24,613 nt of DNA from JBBDXA01 sp040902585 (GCA_040902585.1 JBBDXA010000143.1:1-24613), one strand, 5' to 3'; shown: positions 13,785 to 24,535, counted from the first letter of the stretch. Notes: generated from the letters alone by a model not told the origin. Program-made: numbers and translations.

Positions 13785-14606
13785 ATGCCTGATGTCCAGC
13801 CAGAACCTGTGCAGACCGAGCCGCGCGCGCCGCTGGCAATCGTCACGGGCGCGTCCAGCGGCATCGGCAAGGCCGTGGCGATTCTGCTTGCCCAGCGCGG
13901 GGTTCGGACGATCCTGATCGCGCGGCGGACCGATCGCCTCGAAGCTCTGGCGAAGGAGCTTTCCGCCAAGGTGCCGAGCTTTCCGCTCACGCTCGACTTG
14001 CTCGACAACCTTGCCATCGATCAGGCGCTCAACCGCATCATCGCGGACTATGGTCACGTGGACATCCTCATCAACAACGCCGGCGACGGCAAGATGCTCA
14101 AAGCCCTGGAGCATTCGCATGAAGAACATCACCGCATGATGCAGGTGCATTACTTCGCGCCGGTGAAATTCATCGAGAAGCTGTTGCCGGGCATGCTCGC
14201 CCGCGGCAAGGGGCACATCATCAATGTGTCATCGCTCTCGTCGAAGATGGGACCGTGGGGGCACGGGCCGTATTCGGCGGCAAAGGCCGCGATCGTCTCG
14301 TTCACGCAGACGCTGGCGATGGAGTATTGCAACTGCGGCGTGCATTTCAGCTACGTGAACCCCGGCCTCGTGCTCACGGAGTTCTTCGATAACCCGGGCT
14401 ACGACAAGCTTCAGGATGAAGTGAAAAAGCGCGGGATTCCCGCCCAGCGCGTGGCGAAGAAGATCGTCCGGCTCCTCGATCGGCCAAAGCTCGAACTCTG
14501 CGTGCCGCGCCTGTATCGCATCATCGACCTCTTCAAGGCAATCAGCCCGACCTTCGCGCACTGGGTGGTGAAAAAGGGAAGCACGCCGAAGGATGAAAGG
14601 AAGTGA
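13785..14606 (+). CDS. Short-chain dehydrogenase/reductase (SDR)
   Basis: 273 aa. GAGGA (13771-13775) is 9 nt before ATG 13785 and touches an ATG at 13776, so 13785 is preferred. It is a classical SDR: TGASSGIG at 21-28 for the cofactor, ILINNAG at 94-100, catalytic Ser in INVSSLSS (about 149-153), and YSAAK (Tyr163, Lys167). ARRTDRLE after beta-2 (47-53) carries Arg residues, which favours NADPH. The C-terminal part (PRLYRIIDLFKAISPTFAHW) is amphipathic/hydrophobic and might associate with membrane. The substrate cannot be told; the DltE/YqjQ-like general type of SDR is plausible. It is divergent from the VWA gene. The 110 nt after it, before rsmG, hold nothing I can support beyond a weak CGCCA/TGGCG stem. 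Confidence 0.9.
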   Translation: MPDVQPEPVQTEPRAPLAIVTGASSGIGKAVAILLAQRGVRTILIARRTDRLEALAKELSAKVPSFPLTLDLLDNLAIDQALNRIIADYGHVDILINNAGDGKMLKALEHSHEEHHRMMQVHYFAPVKFIEKLLPGMLARGKGHIINVSSLSSKMGPWGHGPYSAAKAAIVSFTQTLAMEYCNCGVHFSYVNPGLVLTEFFDNPGYDKLQDEVKKRGIPAQRVAKKIVRLLDRPKLELCVPRLYRIIDLFKAISPTFAHWVVKKGSTPKDERK

Positions 14607-14716
14607 TCGGAAGTCGCCACGCCCCATGGCGAGGCTTTGCGAGCCGTTGGGGTACTCGAATTCAGAATGCCCCGACGACTCGCGGACACGCCATCGGGCT
14701 TGGGCCGCGCGCAGGG

Positions 14717-15436
14717 TCACAACGGCTGCAACCGCGGCATGCCCGGCGCACGCGGGAACTCCTGCGGCGTCGCATGTTCCTTCGTGATGCGGATGACGAC
14801 GGTGCCGATGTCGAAGCTCTCCGGATACGCCTCCATCACCTGAATCTCGCCGCCGCCTAAGGTCATGATTGCGTCGCCCGCTTCGTCGAGTTCCTCTTCC
14901 GCCTTGGGGCCTTTCATCGCCAGCACCACGCCGCCGAGCTTGACCAGCGGCAGACAGTATTCCAATAGTTCGCGCATCGGGCCGATGGCGCGACTGATGG
15001 CCGCGTCATACTTCTGGCGATGGGCAGACTCCTGCCCTGCCGTCTCCGCGCGGGCCTGTACCACGCTTACATTCGTCAGGCCGACGACCGTGACGCATGT
15101 TTCGAGAAAGCGGGCCTTCTTGCCGGTCGTTTCCAGGAGTGTCACGTACACATCCGGCCGCGCGATCGCGACAGGCACGCCGGGCAGGCCCCCGCCGCTG
15201 CCGACGTCGATGAGCTTCGCACCTTCGAGAACATCATCCAGCATCGGCAGCACGGTCAGGCTGTCGATGATGAGCCTTCGCCACGCCGCGTCAAGCTCGC
15301 GGATGGCCGTGAGGTTCATCGTCTTGTTGGTCGTGAGCAGGTGATTGAGATAGGTCGCAAGTTGCGCGAGCTGCTCATCGCTGAGCGTGATGCTCAGGCG
15401 GGCGAGTTCTTCGATGACGAATGCGGGCACGGTCAT
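14717..15436 (-). CDS. rsmG: 16S rRNA (guanine-527-N7) methyltransferase RsmG
   Basis: 239 aa. Conserved features: MNLTAIRE near the N-terminus (40-47), the SAM-binding LIDVGSGGGLPGVPVA (75-90), ISRAIGPM, KLGGVVLAMKG, and the family-type C-terminus TPQEFPRAPGMP....PL. It methylates N7 of G527 in 16S rRNA; loss in other bacteria gives low-level streptomycin resistance. Two starts are possible: ATG 15436, preceded by TACCAT at 6 nt but no Shine-Dalgarno, or GTG 15466, which overlaps the rodA stop as GTGA and adds 10 residues. The overlap argues for translation coupled to rodA, so the GTG start remains a real alternative. It is the last gene of the mrdA-rodA-rsmG operon. Confidence 0.93.
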   Translation of the reverse strand: MTVPAFVIEELARLSITLSDEQLAQLATYLNHLLTTNKTMNLTAIRELDAAWRRLIIDSLTVLPMLDDVLEGAKLIDVGSGGGLPGVPVAIARPDVYVTLLETTGKKARFLETCVTVVGLTNVSVVQARAETAGQESAHRQKYDAAISRAIGPMRELLEYCLPLVKLGGVVLAMKGPKAEEELDEAGDAIMTLGGGEIQVMEAYPESFDIGTVVIRITKEHATPQEFPRAPGMPRLQPL

Positions 15437-15462
15437 GCGGAGATGGTAGCAGCGGCGAGGAA

Positions 15463-16680
15463 TCACGCGCGGCGCAGCATCTTCGTCATCTCCCGCGACT
15501 CCTCATGCTGGAACTCGAAGCTGGGCCGGGCGAGGATGGATTGCCGCTGCATGGCGAAGTTAAGCACCAGGCCGATCATCAGAAACGTCGCGACCAGGCT
15601 GGAGCCGCCGTAGGAAACGAACGGCAGCGTAATCCCGATGATGGGCAGCAGGCCGATGTTCATCCCGATGTTGATCGCCATCTGAGCGAAGAGAAGACTG
15701 GCAAAGCCGACCACGCTGAGGCGGGCGAATGGATCCTTGGTGCGCGCCGCCGTCAGCAACATCGAGCCGATCATGATGCCGTAGAGTCCCAGCAGGCCCA
15801 CCGCGCCCTTCAGGCCCCAGCGGTTGACGATCACGGCGAAGATCATGTCGTTGTGATCCTCCGGCAGTTTGTTGTGGCTGATGATGACCGCCGCGCGTTC
15901 CTTTCCAAAGCCGGTGGTCTGGCCTGAGCCGATGAGCGTCATGGATTTGTACTGCTGGTAGCCGATGTCATCGATGTAACGCTGATCGCCGCGGGCCTGG
16001 CTGATCATGGCGACGATGCGGGCCCGCTGGTGCGGTCTAAGCAGTTGCATAGACTCCGGCAGCAGGTAGATTGCCGCGACGTTCAGAGCGACGGCGAGAA
16101 TCGCAAGGCCCATGAGCGTGCCCAAATGCTTGAGCTTCGCTCCCGCTGCCACGAGCACGGCAAAGAGCGCGACGGGGAACAGGATCGCTGTCCCCAGGTC
16201 AGGCTGCTTGAGGATGAGCAGGACGGGGATGAACATGATGGTGAAGGGCACGAGCAGGCCGCCGAGTGTGCGGTAGTTCTCGCGGTAGCGCAGGTAGCGC
16301 GCCAAGGCCAGCACGAAGACGATTTTCGCCAGCTCCGAAGGCTGGAGCATCATGAACTTCAAGTTGATCCACGCGCGGGTGCCGTTGCGCACGGGCACCA
16401 GCCAGTTGGGCACGCCCGGCAGCATCATGACGATGAGCAGGATGATGATGGCGATCATCAGCGGGTAGGCGACGATCGAGATGTGCTTCGTCGAAGGCAC
16501 CAGGCAGATGACCAGGGCGATGAGAGAGATGACCAGCCACTTGGTCTGCGCGGAGGAATAGTCGCCGTGCGTGGTGCCGATGGCGGTGATGCCCATGAGC
16601 GCGAGGCCGATCGCCGCGACGAGGCCGTACCACGCCGGGTGCATCATGAGCGCGCGATGCCAGAGCGATTCACCCTTCAC
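15463..16680 (-). CDS. rodA: Rod-shape SEDS glycosyltransferase RodA
   Basis: 405 aa from GTG 16680, which overlaps the PBP2 stop (GTGA) and has GGAGGGG 8 nt upstream. The frame is open further upstream, but only within the PBP2 gene. It is a polytopic membrane protein of about ten segments of the FtsW/RodA/SpoVE family: TRAWINLKFMMLQPSELAKI, the conserved KQPDLGTAILF with its catalytic Asp, LPEDHNDMIFAVI, and the C-terminal GIMLP-like IGITLPFVSYGGSSL. It polymerises lipid II into glycan strands during side-wall elongation together with its transpeptidase partner, encoded immediately upstream. The pair argues for peptidoglycan in this organism. The C-terminal tail (FEFQHEESREMTKMLRRA) is cytoplasmic and charged. 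Confidence 0.95.
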   Translation of the reverse strand: MKGESLWHRALMMHPAWYGLVAAIGLALMGITAIGTTHGDYSSAQTKWLVISLIALVICLVPSTKHISIVAYPLMIAIIILLIVMMLPGVPNWLVPVRNGTRAWINLKFMMLQPSELAKIVFVLALARYLRYRENYRTLGGLLVPFTIMFIPVLLILKQPDLGTAILFPVALFAVLVAAGAKLKHLGTLMGLAILAVALNVAAIYLLPESMQLLRPHQRARIVAMISQARGDQRYIDDIGYQQYKSMTLIGSGQTTGFGKERAAVIISHNKLPEDHNDMIFAVIVNRWGLKGAVGLLGLYGIMIGSMLLTAARTKDPFARLSVVGFASLLFAQMAINIGMNIGLLPIIGITLPFVSYGGSSLVATFLMIGLVLNFAMQRQSILARPSFEFQHEESREMTKMLRRA

Positions 16681-19073
16681 GGCAGATACCCCTCCGCGCG
16701 CATCGCGTAAAGAATCTGATTGCCGATCGGCCCCGCCACCGCCCCGCCGCTGCCGCCGTATTCGACCACCACTGCGATCGCATAGTCCGGGCGATCCGAC
16801 CCGGGCTTCTGCACAAAGCCGACGAACCACGCATGATCACCGACTCGCAGCGGCGGGCCGTAACGATCGGGGTAACCATCGCCATCGTCATCGATCGGCT
16901 CGCGCAGGGGCGGCGCGGTGGCGGTGCCGCTCTTGCCGAAAATCTTCACGCCGGGGAAATCGAAGATCGCGGGCTTGCCCGGCAGGAGCGCGAACTGGTG
17001 CGCGGTGCCATACGGCTTGTTCACCGCCTCGAACAGGCCCTGCATGGCGATGTCGATCGCGCGCGGGTCCAGCTTGAGGTCTTCGCGATGGCGGGTTCGC
17101 GGTGGCTGCCCTTCGATGTCGCGAATGAGCGTCGGGGCGAGCATGTAGCCGCCGCGGGCGATGGTGGCGTAGGCGTTGGCCGCCTGAAGGACCGTCCACT
17201 CCACCCGGCCCTGCCCGATGCCCATCATGATCGCTTCGCTCGGTCCGCCGCGATGCGGCTCACGCGCGTCGATGATTGAAGGAAGTCTGCCTCGTGATTC
17301 TTCCGCAAGGCCGATGTCGAAGGTGCGCCCGAGGCCGAACTTTCGGAACCATGTGACGAGCTTCGCCGTGCCCAGGCGCTGGCCGAGCGTGTAGAAGAAG
17401 ATGTTGCAGCTTCGGGCGATCGCGGCCGCGCCGTCGAGGGCGTGACCGACGACCTGGTCGTGCGTCATGCCGTTGTAGTGCTTGTAGATCCAGCAGCGGT
17501 ACTGGTTGGCCAGGTTCGGATAGAGATGTCCTGTACAACTGATTAGACCATCCGCCGCGAGCAGTCCTTCCGCCACGGCCGCCAGCAGCGTGACGGGTTT
17601 CATCGTCGAGCCGGGCTGATAAGGCACGCCGATCGCGCGGTTGGTGAACGGACGATTGAGCGTGTCCTTCCAAACCGAATCAGGATCATCCCGCAGTTGC
17701 CGTTTGCCGACGGTGGGCATGCTGACAGCCGCGAGGACTTCGCCCGAACCGATGTCGATCACCACCGCCGCGGCATTGAGCGATTCGCCCAGCGCGGGCC
17801 GCAGGGGATCAACCGTGGACTCCTCGCCCGGCTGCACGTCAACAATCGTCGAATACTCCTTCGCATGCCAAGGCTGCACGCGCGTCAGGCCCAGCCGCGG
17901 GTCCATGATCGCCTGAATCCGGGCCTGCAATCGCACATCCAGCGTCAGCGTGACATTCTTTCCGCCGATCGGATCAGTGCGAATATCTTCGTGAGAGCTG
18001 TCGACGTACTCCAGGATGCGACCGCGATGGCCGCGCAGCACATCCTCGAACGCCTGTTCGATGCCCCAGCGACCCGTGCGATCACCGGGCAGGTAGCCGG
18101 CAAGATCGATCTCCTTCTCACCCTCGGCAATCATCCTGCTGTAGGGCCGACGCTCGACATCTTCGCGCCAGATGGGACGCAGGTCGCCGACCATCGCCCA
18201 CGCGACGCCTTCGACGGTGACATCCACGCGCTGCTGCTTGCGAAGGGCACCGGGAAAGGTGGAAAGATCGATCTCCACCGTGAGCGTCTCCAGTGGATAG
18301 ACCCGCTGACGGGCAGCCTGGATCGACACGTGTTCCCAAGCTTTCATGTCATCGTTCGCCGCGGCGGCTGCATCCTTCGCGATCGCTCCGGCGCGAGACT
18401 CCGCCAGTGCGATCATGTGCCGCACCTGGAGCAGCGTGTCTTCGCTGACATTCTCAAGGATCGCGTGCGGCGAACGATGCTCGCTGATCGGTCGCTTCAC
18501 CAGCGGCGGCGGTTCGATCTGCCCTTCTTCCTCCAACTCAGCGGCGCGGCGTTCCTGCTGGCGAGCCCAGACGTCGCTGGCGATCTGTTCAACCCGGCGA
18601 ATCACCTCCGCCTTGCGCTGTTCAAGGGCATCGCGATCGATGCGGCCGAGCTTGCAGAGCGTCGTCCACAATTCATCAACCTGCGCGTTCCACTGGGGCT
18701 GGAACTGCACGACGAGCTTCTCGCGCTCATCGGCGCTCAGTTCCTGCCAGCGATGGCGGTTCTGCTTCCACGCCTGCTGCCGGGCCTGCCGATAGGCCCA
18801 GTCGCCGTTGATGATCTCGTACATCACGGCCACGTCGTAGCTGGGTTTGTCCACGGCGAGGATCCGACCGTGGCGATCGAAGATGGAGCCGCGGGCGGTG
18901 GGAATGAGGCGATGCGAGGTGAGCGCCTGCTCGGCTTTCTCACGCCATTGGGCTCCCTGAACCACGGTGAGGCGCACGAGCTGAATCAGGATCACGCCGA
19001 GCACGAGCGCGGCACCGATCGCCAGCAGCAGCAGCCGGCGTTTGAACATGCTTGGGATGAATCGGTCGAACAT
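16677..19073 (-). CDS. mrdA: Penicillin-binding protein 2 with N-terminal expansion and acidic loop
   Basis: 798 aa, against about 630 for E. coli PBP2. One membrane anchor at about 12-36, then the dimerisation-domain motif RGSIFDRHGRILA (61-73). Residues about 95-260 are an expanded, charged, partly coiled-coil region rich in Glu, Arg and Gln. The transpeptidase domain has all three motifs: STMK (Ser489), SCN (555-557) and KSGT (714-717). Between KSGT and the end is DDDGDGYPD (728-736), an EF-hand/thrombospondin-3-like acidic loop that could bind calcium. PBP2 cross-links peptidoglycan in side-wall synthesis with RodA, whose gene overlaps it. CAGGA lies 8 nt before the ATG, and a good -10 (TACAAT, 19130-19125) is upstream. 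Confidence 0.94.
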   Translation of the reverse strand: MFDRFIPSMFKRRLLLLAIGAALVLGVILIQLVRLTVVQGAQWREKAEQALTSHRLIPTARGSIFDRHGRILAVDKPSYDVAVMYEIINGDWAYRQARQQAWKQNRHRWQELSADEREKLVVQFQPQWNAQVDELWTTLCKLGRIDRDALEQRKAEVIRRVEQIASDVWARQQERRAAELEEEGQIEPPPLVKRPISEHRSPHAILENVSEDTLLQVRHMIALAESRAGAIAKDAAAAANDDMKAWEHVSIQAARQRVYPLETLTVEIDLSTFPGALRKQQRVDVTVEGVAWAMVGDLRPIWREDVERRPYSRMIAEGEKEIDLAGYLPGDRTGRWGIEQAFEDVLRGHRGRILEYVDSSHEDIRTDPIGGKNVTLTLDVRLQARIQAIMDPRLGLTRVQPWHAKEYSTIVDVQPGEESTVDPLRPALGESLNAAAVVIDIGSGEVLAAVSMPTVGKRQLRDDPDSVWKDTLNRPFTNRAIGVPYQPGSTMKPVTLLAAVAEGLLAADGLISCTGHLYPNLANQYRCWIYKHYNGMTHDQVVGHALDGAAAIARSCNIFFYTLGQRLGTAKLVTWFRKFGLGRTFDIGLAEESRGRLPSIIDAREPHRGGPSEAIMMGIGQGRVEWTVLQAANAYATIARGGYMLAPTLIRDIEGQPPRTRHREDLKLDPRAIDIAMQGLFEAVNKPYGTAHQFALLPGKPAIFDFPGVKIFGKSGTATAPPLREPIDDDGDGYPDRYGPPLRVGDHAWFVGFVQKPGSDRPDYAIAVVVEYGGSGGAVAGPIGNQILYAMRAEGYLP

Positions 19074-19124
19074 GCGATGCGTCCTGCGTCGCTAGGAGGA
19101 AAGCCACGTCCTGTGGTGTTTTGG

Positions 19125-19130
19125 ATTGTA
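19125..19130 (-). promoter_or_regulatory. -10 element for the mrdA-rodA-rsmG operon
   Basis: TACAAT on the minus strand lies 52 nt before the PBP2 ATG, giving a leader of about 45 nt that carries the Shine-Dalgarno. The region upstream (TTAGAC, 15 nt before it) is a weak -35 at short spacing. It overlaps the end of the accessory cassette, so the cell-wall operon can be transcribed separately from that cassette. Confidence 0.5.
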
Positions 19131-19137
19131 ACGTTCG

Positions 19138-19590
19138 CTAATTTTGTCTAAGGACCGGCCACTTTGCTACTCGAGACACCATCCGCCAGACGGTATGCGG
19201 ATCTAGCTTGCGTCCCGTTTGCTCGTTGAATGCCTTTACCAATTGGCGGAACTCTGCGGTGAACGGCAGTGAATCACGATGTCCGATGGTCCCGGCGCTG
19301 CGTGCGATGAGATTAGTCAGTATTTCCGCCTCATCCTCGTTGATGGGGGTGCGGTCGACGAACATTCGTCCGATGCGCGGCAGGCGGCGTGACTTGCGCA
19401 GGGCCAGGAGCCTGCGAAATGCCCTGCCCTGAATCTCATCACTCGCCGACCCGTAAACCGAAAGGCACATCTGCTCAAAATCGGTCGTGTAAGGCAGATC
19501 GTCCGCGGGCCGTCCTGTTGCGGAGTAGAGGCGGATCAATTCCTGATCTTCCTTTGAAAGCTTTGACGCCTCTTTGAATACGGAAGCCAT
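19138..19590 (-). CDS. Duplicated-unit protein of unknown function, partner of FRG protein
   Basis: 150 aa from ATG 19590; GGAG lies 9 nt upstream, and only one base separates this ATG from the stop of the FRG gene, so translation is probably coupled. The protein consists of two related units. Unit 1 (about 11-72) has LSKEDQELIRLY...DDLPYTTDFEQM...RAFRRLLALRKSRRLPR; unit 2 (about 82-148) has INEDEAEILTNLI...DSLPFTAEFRQL...HTVWRMVSRVAKWPVLR. Shared positions include acidic residues near the start, LP(Y/F)T..F, and a basic final helix, suggesting a small helical, perhaps helix-turn-helix-like fold. No enzyme motif is visible and I do not recognise the family. The end overlaps the promoter region of mrdA. 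Base composition looks more AT-rich than the flanking genes. Confidence 0.8.
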   Translation of the reverse strand: MASVFKEASKLSKEDQELIRLYSATGRPADDLPYTTDFEQMCLSVYGSASDEIQGRAFRRLLALRKSRRLPRIGRMFVDRTPINEDEAEILTNLIARSAGTIGHRDSLPFTAEFRQLVKAFNEQTGRKLDPHTVWRMVSRVAKWPVLRQN

Positions 19591-19591
19591 G

Positions 19592-20296
19592 TCAATCATC
19601 TCCAAAGAAGAGAATACGCCTGTCCGCCAATCGTGCCGCGCCATCCAGATTACGAAACATCGCTCGGGCGTTCACATTCATCGCATCGAGATCCGTCAGG
19701 GCCGTCCTGGCTTCGGCGGCTGGGACATCATACCGCACGAGCCGTGAACTGAGGAGCCGGACAAGAGGCTGCGACGAATCGATCACGCGAAGAAAGACCG
19801 CTCGCTGGTCAACAGCCCGCAGGTTGAAGCGGACGAGGTCCACGTTGTCGATGACTTCAAGCGATGTAGAATCGTTGTTCTCGAAGAACTCACAGTCAAG
19901 TGCCCAGATTGAAACGTGTCCGCGCGCGTTCGCGGCCGCGTCGTCAAAGGCGAAAAACGCCGCCATATAGGGCGATTCCGTCCAGTCCAGAATGGGAGTC
20001 GGCAGCCCGTGGTGACGGCCCAGTAATTCCCATTCCAGATCGTCCACGAGGCCGGCTGTATTCTCAAGAGCCCCCACGCAATTGCGCTTGAATGCCCGAA
20101 CGAGACGATCGATGCACTCCCGTCGAAGGAGTTGGTCCGCGAACTTCCGGCGACGATCCAGAGTGGTCGTCAATGACCAGCGGGAATCCACCTGGCCGCG
20201 GAAGATGATCTGTCCTCGCTTGACCGACGAAAGGCGAACATACTCTTCGATGTGTCTTTTGAAGTCGCTCCAGCTTTTTGACTTGATCACCTGCAT
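19592..20296 (-). CDS. FRG-domain protein
   Basis: 234 aa covering little more than an FRG domain (named for its Phe-Arg-Gly motif). Motifs: SWSDFKRHIEE, IIFRGQVDSRWSL with FRGQ at 32-35, then EWELLGRHHGLPTPILDWTESPYMAAFFAF (89-117), and later DQRAVFLRV. The family has no established biochemical activity to my knowledge and occurs often in accessory, phage or defence-type neighbourhoods. The ATG at 20296 is preceded by GGGGGA at 6 nt. It starts 29 nt after the ispG stop and is followed, one base after its stop, by the duplicated-unit gene. Its codon use and composition look different from the ispG and mrdA genes on either side, consistent with an inserted cassette. Confidence 0.85.
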   Translation of the reverse strand: MQVIKSKSWSDFKRHIEEYVRLSSVKRGQIIFRGQVDSRWSLTTTLDRRRKFADQLLRRECIDRLVRAFKRNCVGALENTAGLVDDLEWELLGRHHGLPTPILDWTESPYMAAFFAFDDAAANARGHVSIWALDCEFFENNDSTSLEVIDNVDLVRFNLRAVDQRAVFLRVIDSSQPLVRLLSSRLVRYDVPAAEARTALTDLDAMNVNARAMFRNLDGAARLADRRILFFGDD

Positions 20297-20325
20297 TTGT
20301 GATCCCCCATCGGAGCAGGAAATGT

Positions 20326-21615
20326 TTATTTCGTACTGATCGTCAGCGGTGTGACCTTACCCCCGGCACTCCCGCCCGGAATCGTGTCCACATTCCCTGC
20401 CGCGATCTTGTCGAACCCGCTGCCGAGTTCGCCGATCGGGTCCGGCGGGACGATGTCCACCACCTTCTCACCCAGCTTCGCTTCACCCTTTTGCACGCGG
20501 TCCTGGAACTTGCGGCACTCGACCAGGAGACGATCAAGAATCTGCTCTTCGGGCACATTGGCGACGCGCTCGCCCTGCACGTAAATAATGCCTTTGCGGT
20601 CGCCCGCGAAGATGGCGACATCCGCGCCTTCCGCCTCGCCCGGCCCGTTCACCACGCAGCCCATCACCGCGACCTTGATCGGCAGGCTGATTTCCTCCGC
20701 CAGTTGCTTGCGGACATCCTGCACGAGCTTGAAGAGATCAACCTGGATGCGCCCGCACGAAGGACAGGCGATCAGTTCCGCGCCCTTGCGCGTGCGCAGG
20801 CCCAGGCAGTAGAGCATCTCCAGCCCATCCTGCACTTCGTACACCGGATCATTCGCATAGCTGATGCGGATGGTGTCGCCCACGCCTGATGCCAGCAGGT
20901 GACCCAGCGGAACCACGCTGCGAATCGTGCCCGTCTCCTTCGGGCCGGCATGCGTCACGCCCAAATGCAGCGGATGATCGAAGCGTTTGCTGATCTCCGT
21001 GTAGGCGTCGATTACGATGAGCGGATCGATGGACTTGGCGCTGATGACGATGTCGTAGAAATTCCGCTCGTAGAAAATGTCGAGATACTCTTCGAGCTTG
21101 GAGATCATGATGGCCAGGAAGTGGCCGTGCTTGTTGTCGGAGAAGACGCCGCCTAGTTCCTTCAAGCGTTTCTGTTTATCCTTGCGTTCGACGATGGAGC
21201 CTTCGTTGACACCGATGCGAATGGGAAGCTTGCGCTCCTTGCAGGCGTCGATGACCTGGGCAACCTGATTGCGATCCTGGATGTTGCCGGGGTTCAGTCT
21301 GATCTTGTGAACGCCGGCCTCGATCGATTCCATCGCTCGCTGAAAGTGAAAGTGAACATCCGCAACCAGCGGGACCTGCACCTGCGTCAGGATTTCCTTC
21401 AGGGCTTCGGTGTCCTTCTTTTCAGGCACCGCGACACGCACGATGTCCGCGCCCGCCGCGGCGAGCTTGTGTATCTCGGCGACACACTTGTCGATCTCGT
21501 ACGTGTAGCCGGCCGTCATGGACTGCACGGACACGGGCGCATCGCCACCGATCTTGACGATGCCGTGCGCTTCGTCGCCGAGGGTGACCTGTCGGGTTTT
21601 TCTTCGCGTGATCAT
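20326..21615 (-). CDS. ispG: 4-hydroxy-3-methylbut-2-enyl-diphosphate synthase IspG
   Basis: 429 aa, longer than the 372 of E. coli IspG mainly through a C-terminal extension (about 385-429, Gly/Asp/Ile-rich, PPDPIGELGSGFDKIAAGN). The TIM-barrel part starts RRKTRQVTLG and VSVQSMTAGYT; the iron-sulfur part has Cys284, Cys287 (ACPSCGR) and Cys320 with Glu327 (MGCVVNGPGEAE), the expected [4Fe-4S] ligands. It converts MEcPP to HMBPP in the non-mevalonate isoprenoid pathway. There is no Shine-Dalgarno; a perfect TATAAT lies 9 nt upstream of the ATG, so the mRNA is probably leaderless or nearly so. The ppdK terminator lies immediately upstream. Confidence 0.95.
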   Translation of the reverse strand: MITRRKTRQVTLGDEAHGIVKIGGDAPVSVQSMTAGYTYEIDKCVAEIHKLAAAGADIVRVAVPEKKDTEALKEILTQVQVPLVADVHFHFQRAMESIEAGVHKIRLNPGNIQDRNQVAQVIDACKERKLPIRIGVNEGSIVERKDKQKRLKELGGVFSDNKHGHFLAIMISKLEEYLDIFYERNFYDIVISAKSIDPLIVIDAYTEISKRFDHPLHLGVTHAGPKETGTIRSVVPLGHLLASGVGDTIRISYANDPVYEVQDGLEMLYCLGLRTRKGAELIACPSCGRIQVDLFKLVQDVRKQLAEEISLPIKVAVMGCVVNGPGEAEGADVAIFAGDRKGIIYVQGERVANVPEEQILDRLLVECRKFQDRVQKGEAKLGEKVVDIVPPDPIGELGSGFDKIAAGNVDTIPGGSAGGKVTPLTISTK

Positions 21616-21624
21616 GAGGTTTCA

Positions 21625-21630
21625 ATTATA
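21625..21630 (-). promoter_or_regulatory. -10 element of ispG, leaderless start
   Basis: A perfect TATAAT (minus strand, 21630-21625) lies 9 nt before the ispG ATG. Expected initiation about 7 nt later falls within three bases of the start codon. No good -35 was seen because the corresponding positions lie in the palindrome at 21634-21663. Confidence 0.55.
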
Positions 21631-21633
21631 GAC

Positions 21634-21663
21634 AAAGCCCAGGGATAGCTATCCCTGGGCTTT
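21634..21663 (-). terminator. 30-bp perfect palindrome, likely ppdK terminator
   Basis: Positions 21634-21663 form a perfect palindrome with arms AAAGCCCAGGGATAG and CTATCCCTGGGCTTT. It begins 10 nt after the ppdK stop. The following bases (GTCTATAATT) give only a weak U-tract. It also occupies the -35 region of ispG, so termination and ispG initiation are tightly packed. Confidence 0.72.
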
Positions 21664-21673
21664 GGCGTGAACA

Positions 21674-24379
<2,706 letters not shown>

Positions 24380-24507
24380 GGCCTTGGATTCCTGGATCGT
24401 TGGGGGTCGGTTGAAGGGGTGGCGACAGGGGCGGACGGACGATCCACCGCCGCCGCGGTACCACGGGAGAGGCTGTCAAGGCCTCGCTAAGGCTGGGAAA
24501 GGGGAGA

Positions 24508-24535
24508 ATTGTAGTGATTTGAAATGGGGCGTCAA
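24508..24535 (-). promoter_or_regulatory. Sigma-70-type promoter of ppdK
   Basis: On the minus strand TTGACG (24535-24530) and TACAAT (24513-24508) are separated by 16 nt, close to the housekeeping consensus. This predicts a start near 24501 and a leader of about 120 nt before the ATG at 24379. The leader holds CAGGA 11 nt and AAGG 2 nt before the start, neither ideally placed. Nothing else was recognised between 24380 and 24507. Confidence 0.68.

Noticed and set aside
17697..19151. Long + strand open frame opposite the PBP2 gene
   Set aside because: Same shadow effect; the minus-strand PBP2 has all catalytic motifs and a Shine-Dalgarno, while the + frame shows no family features.
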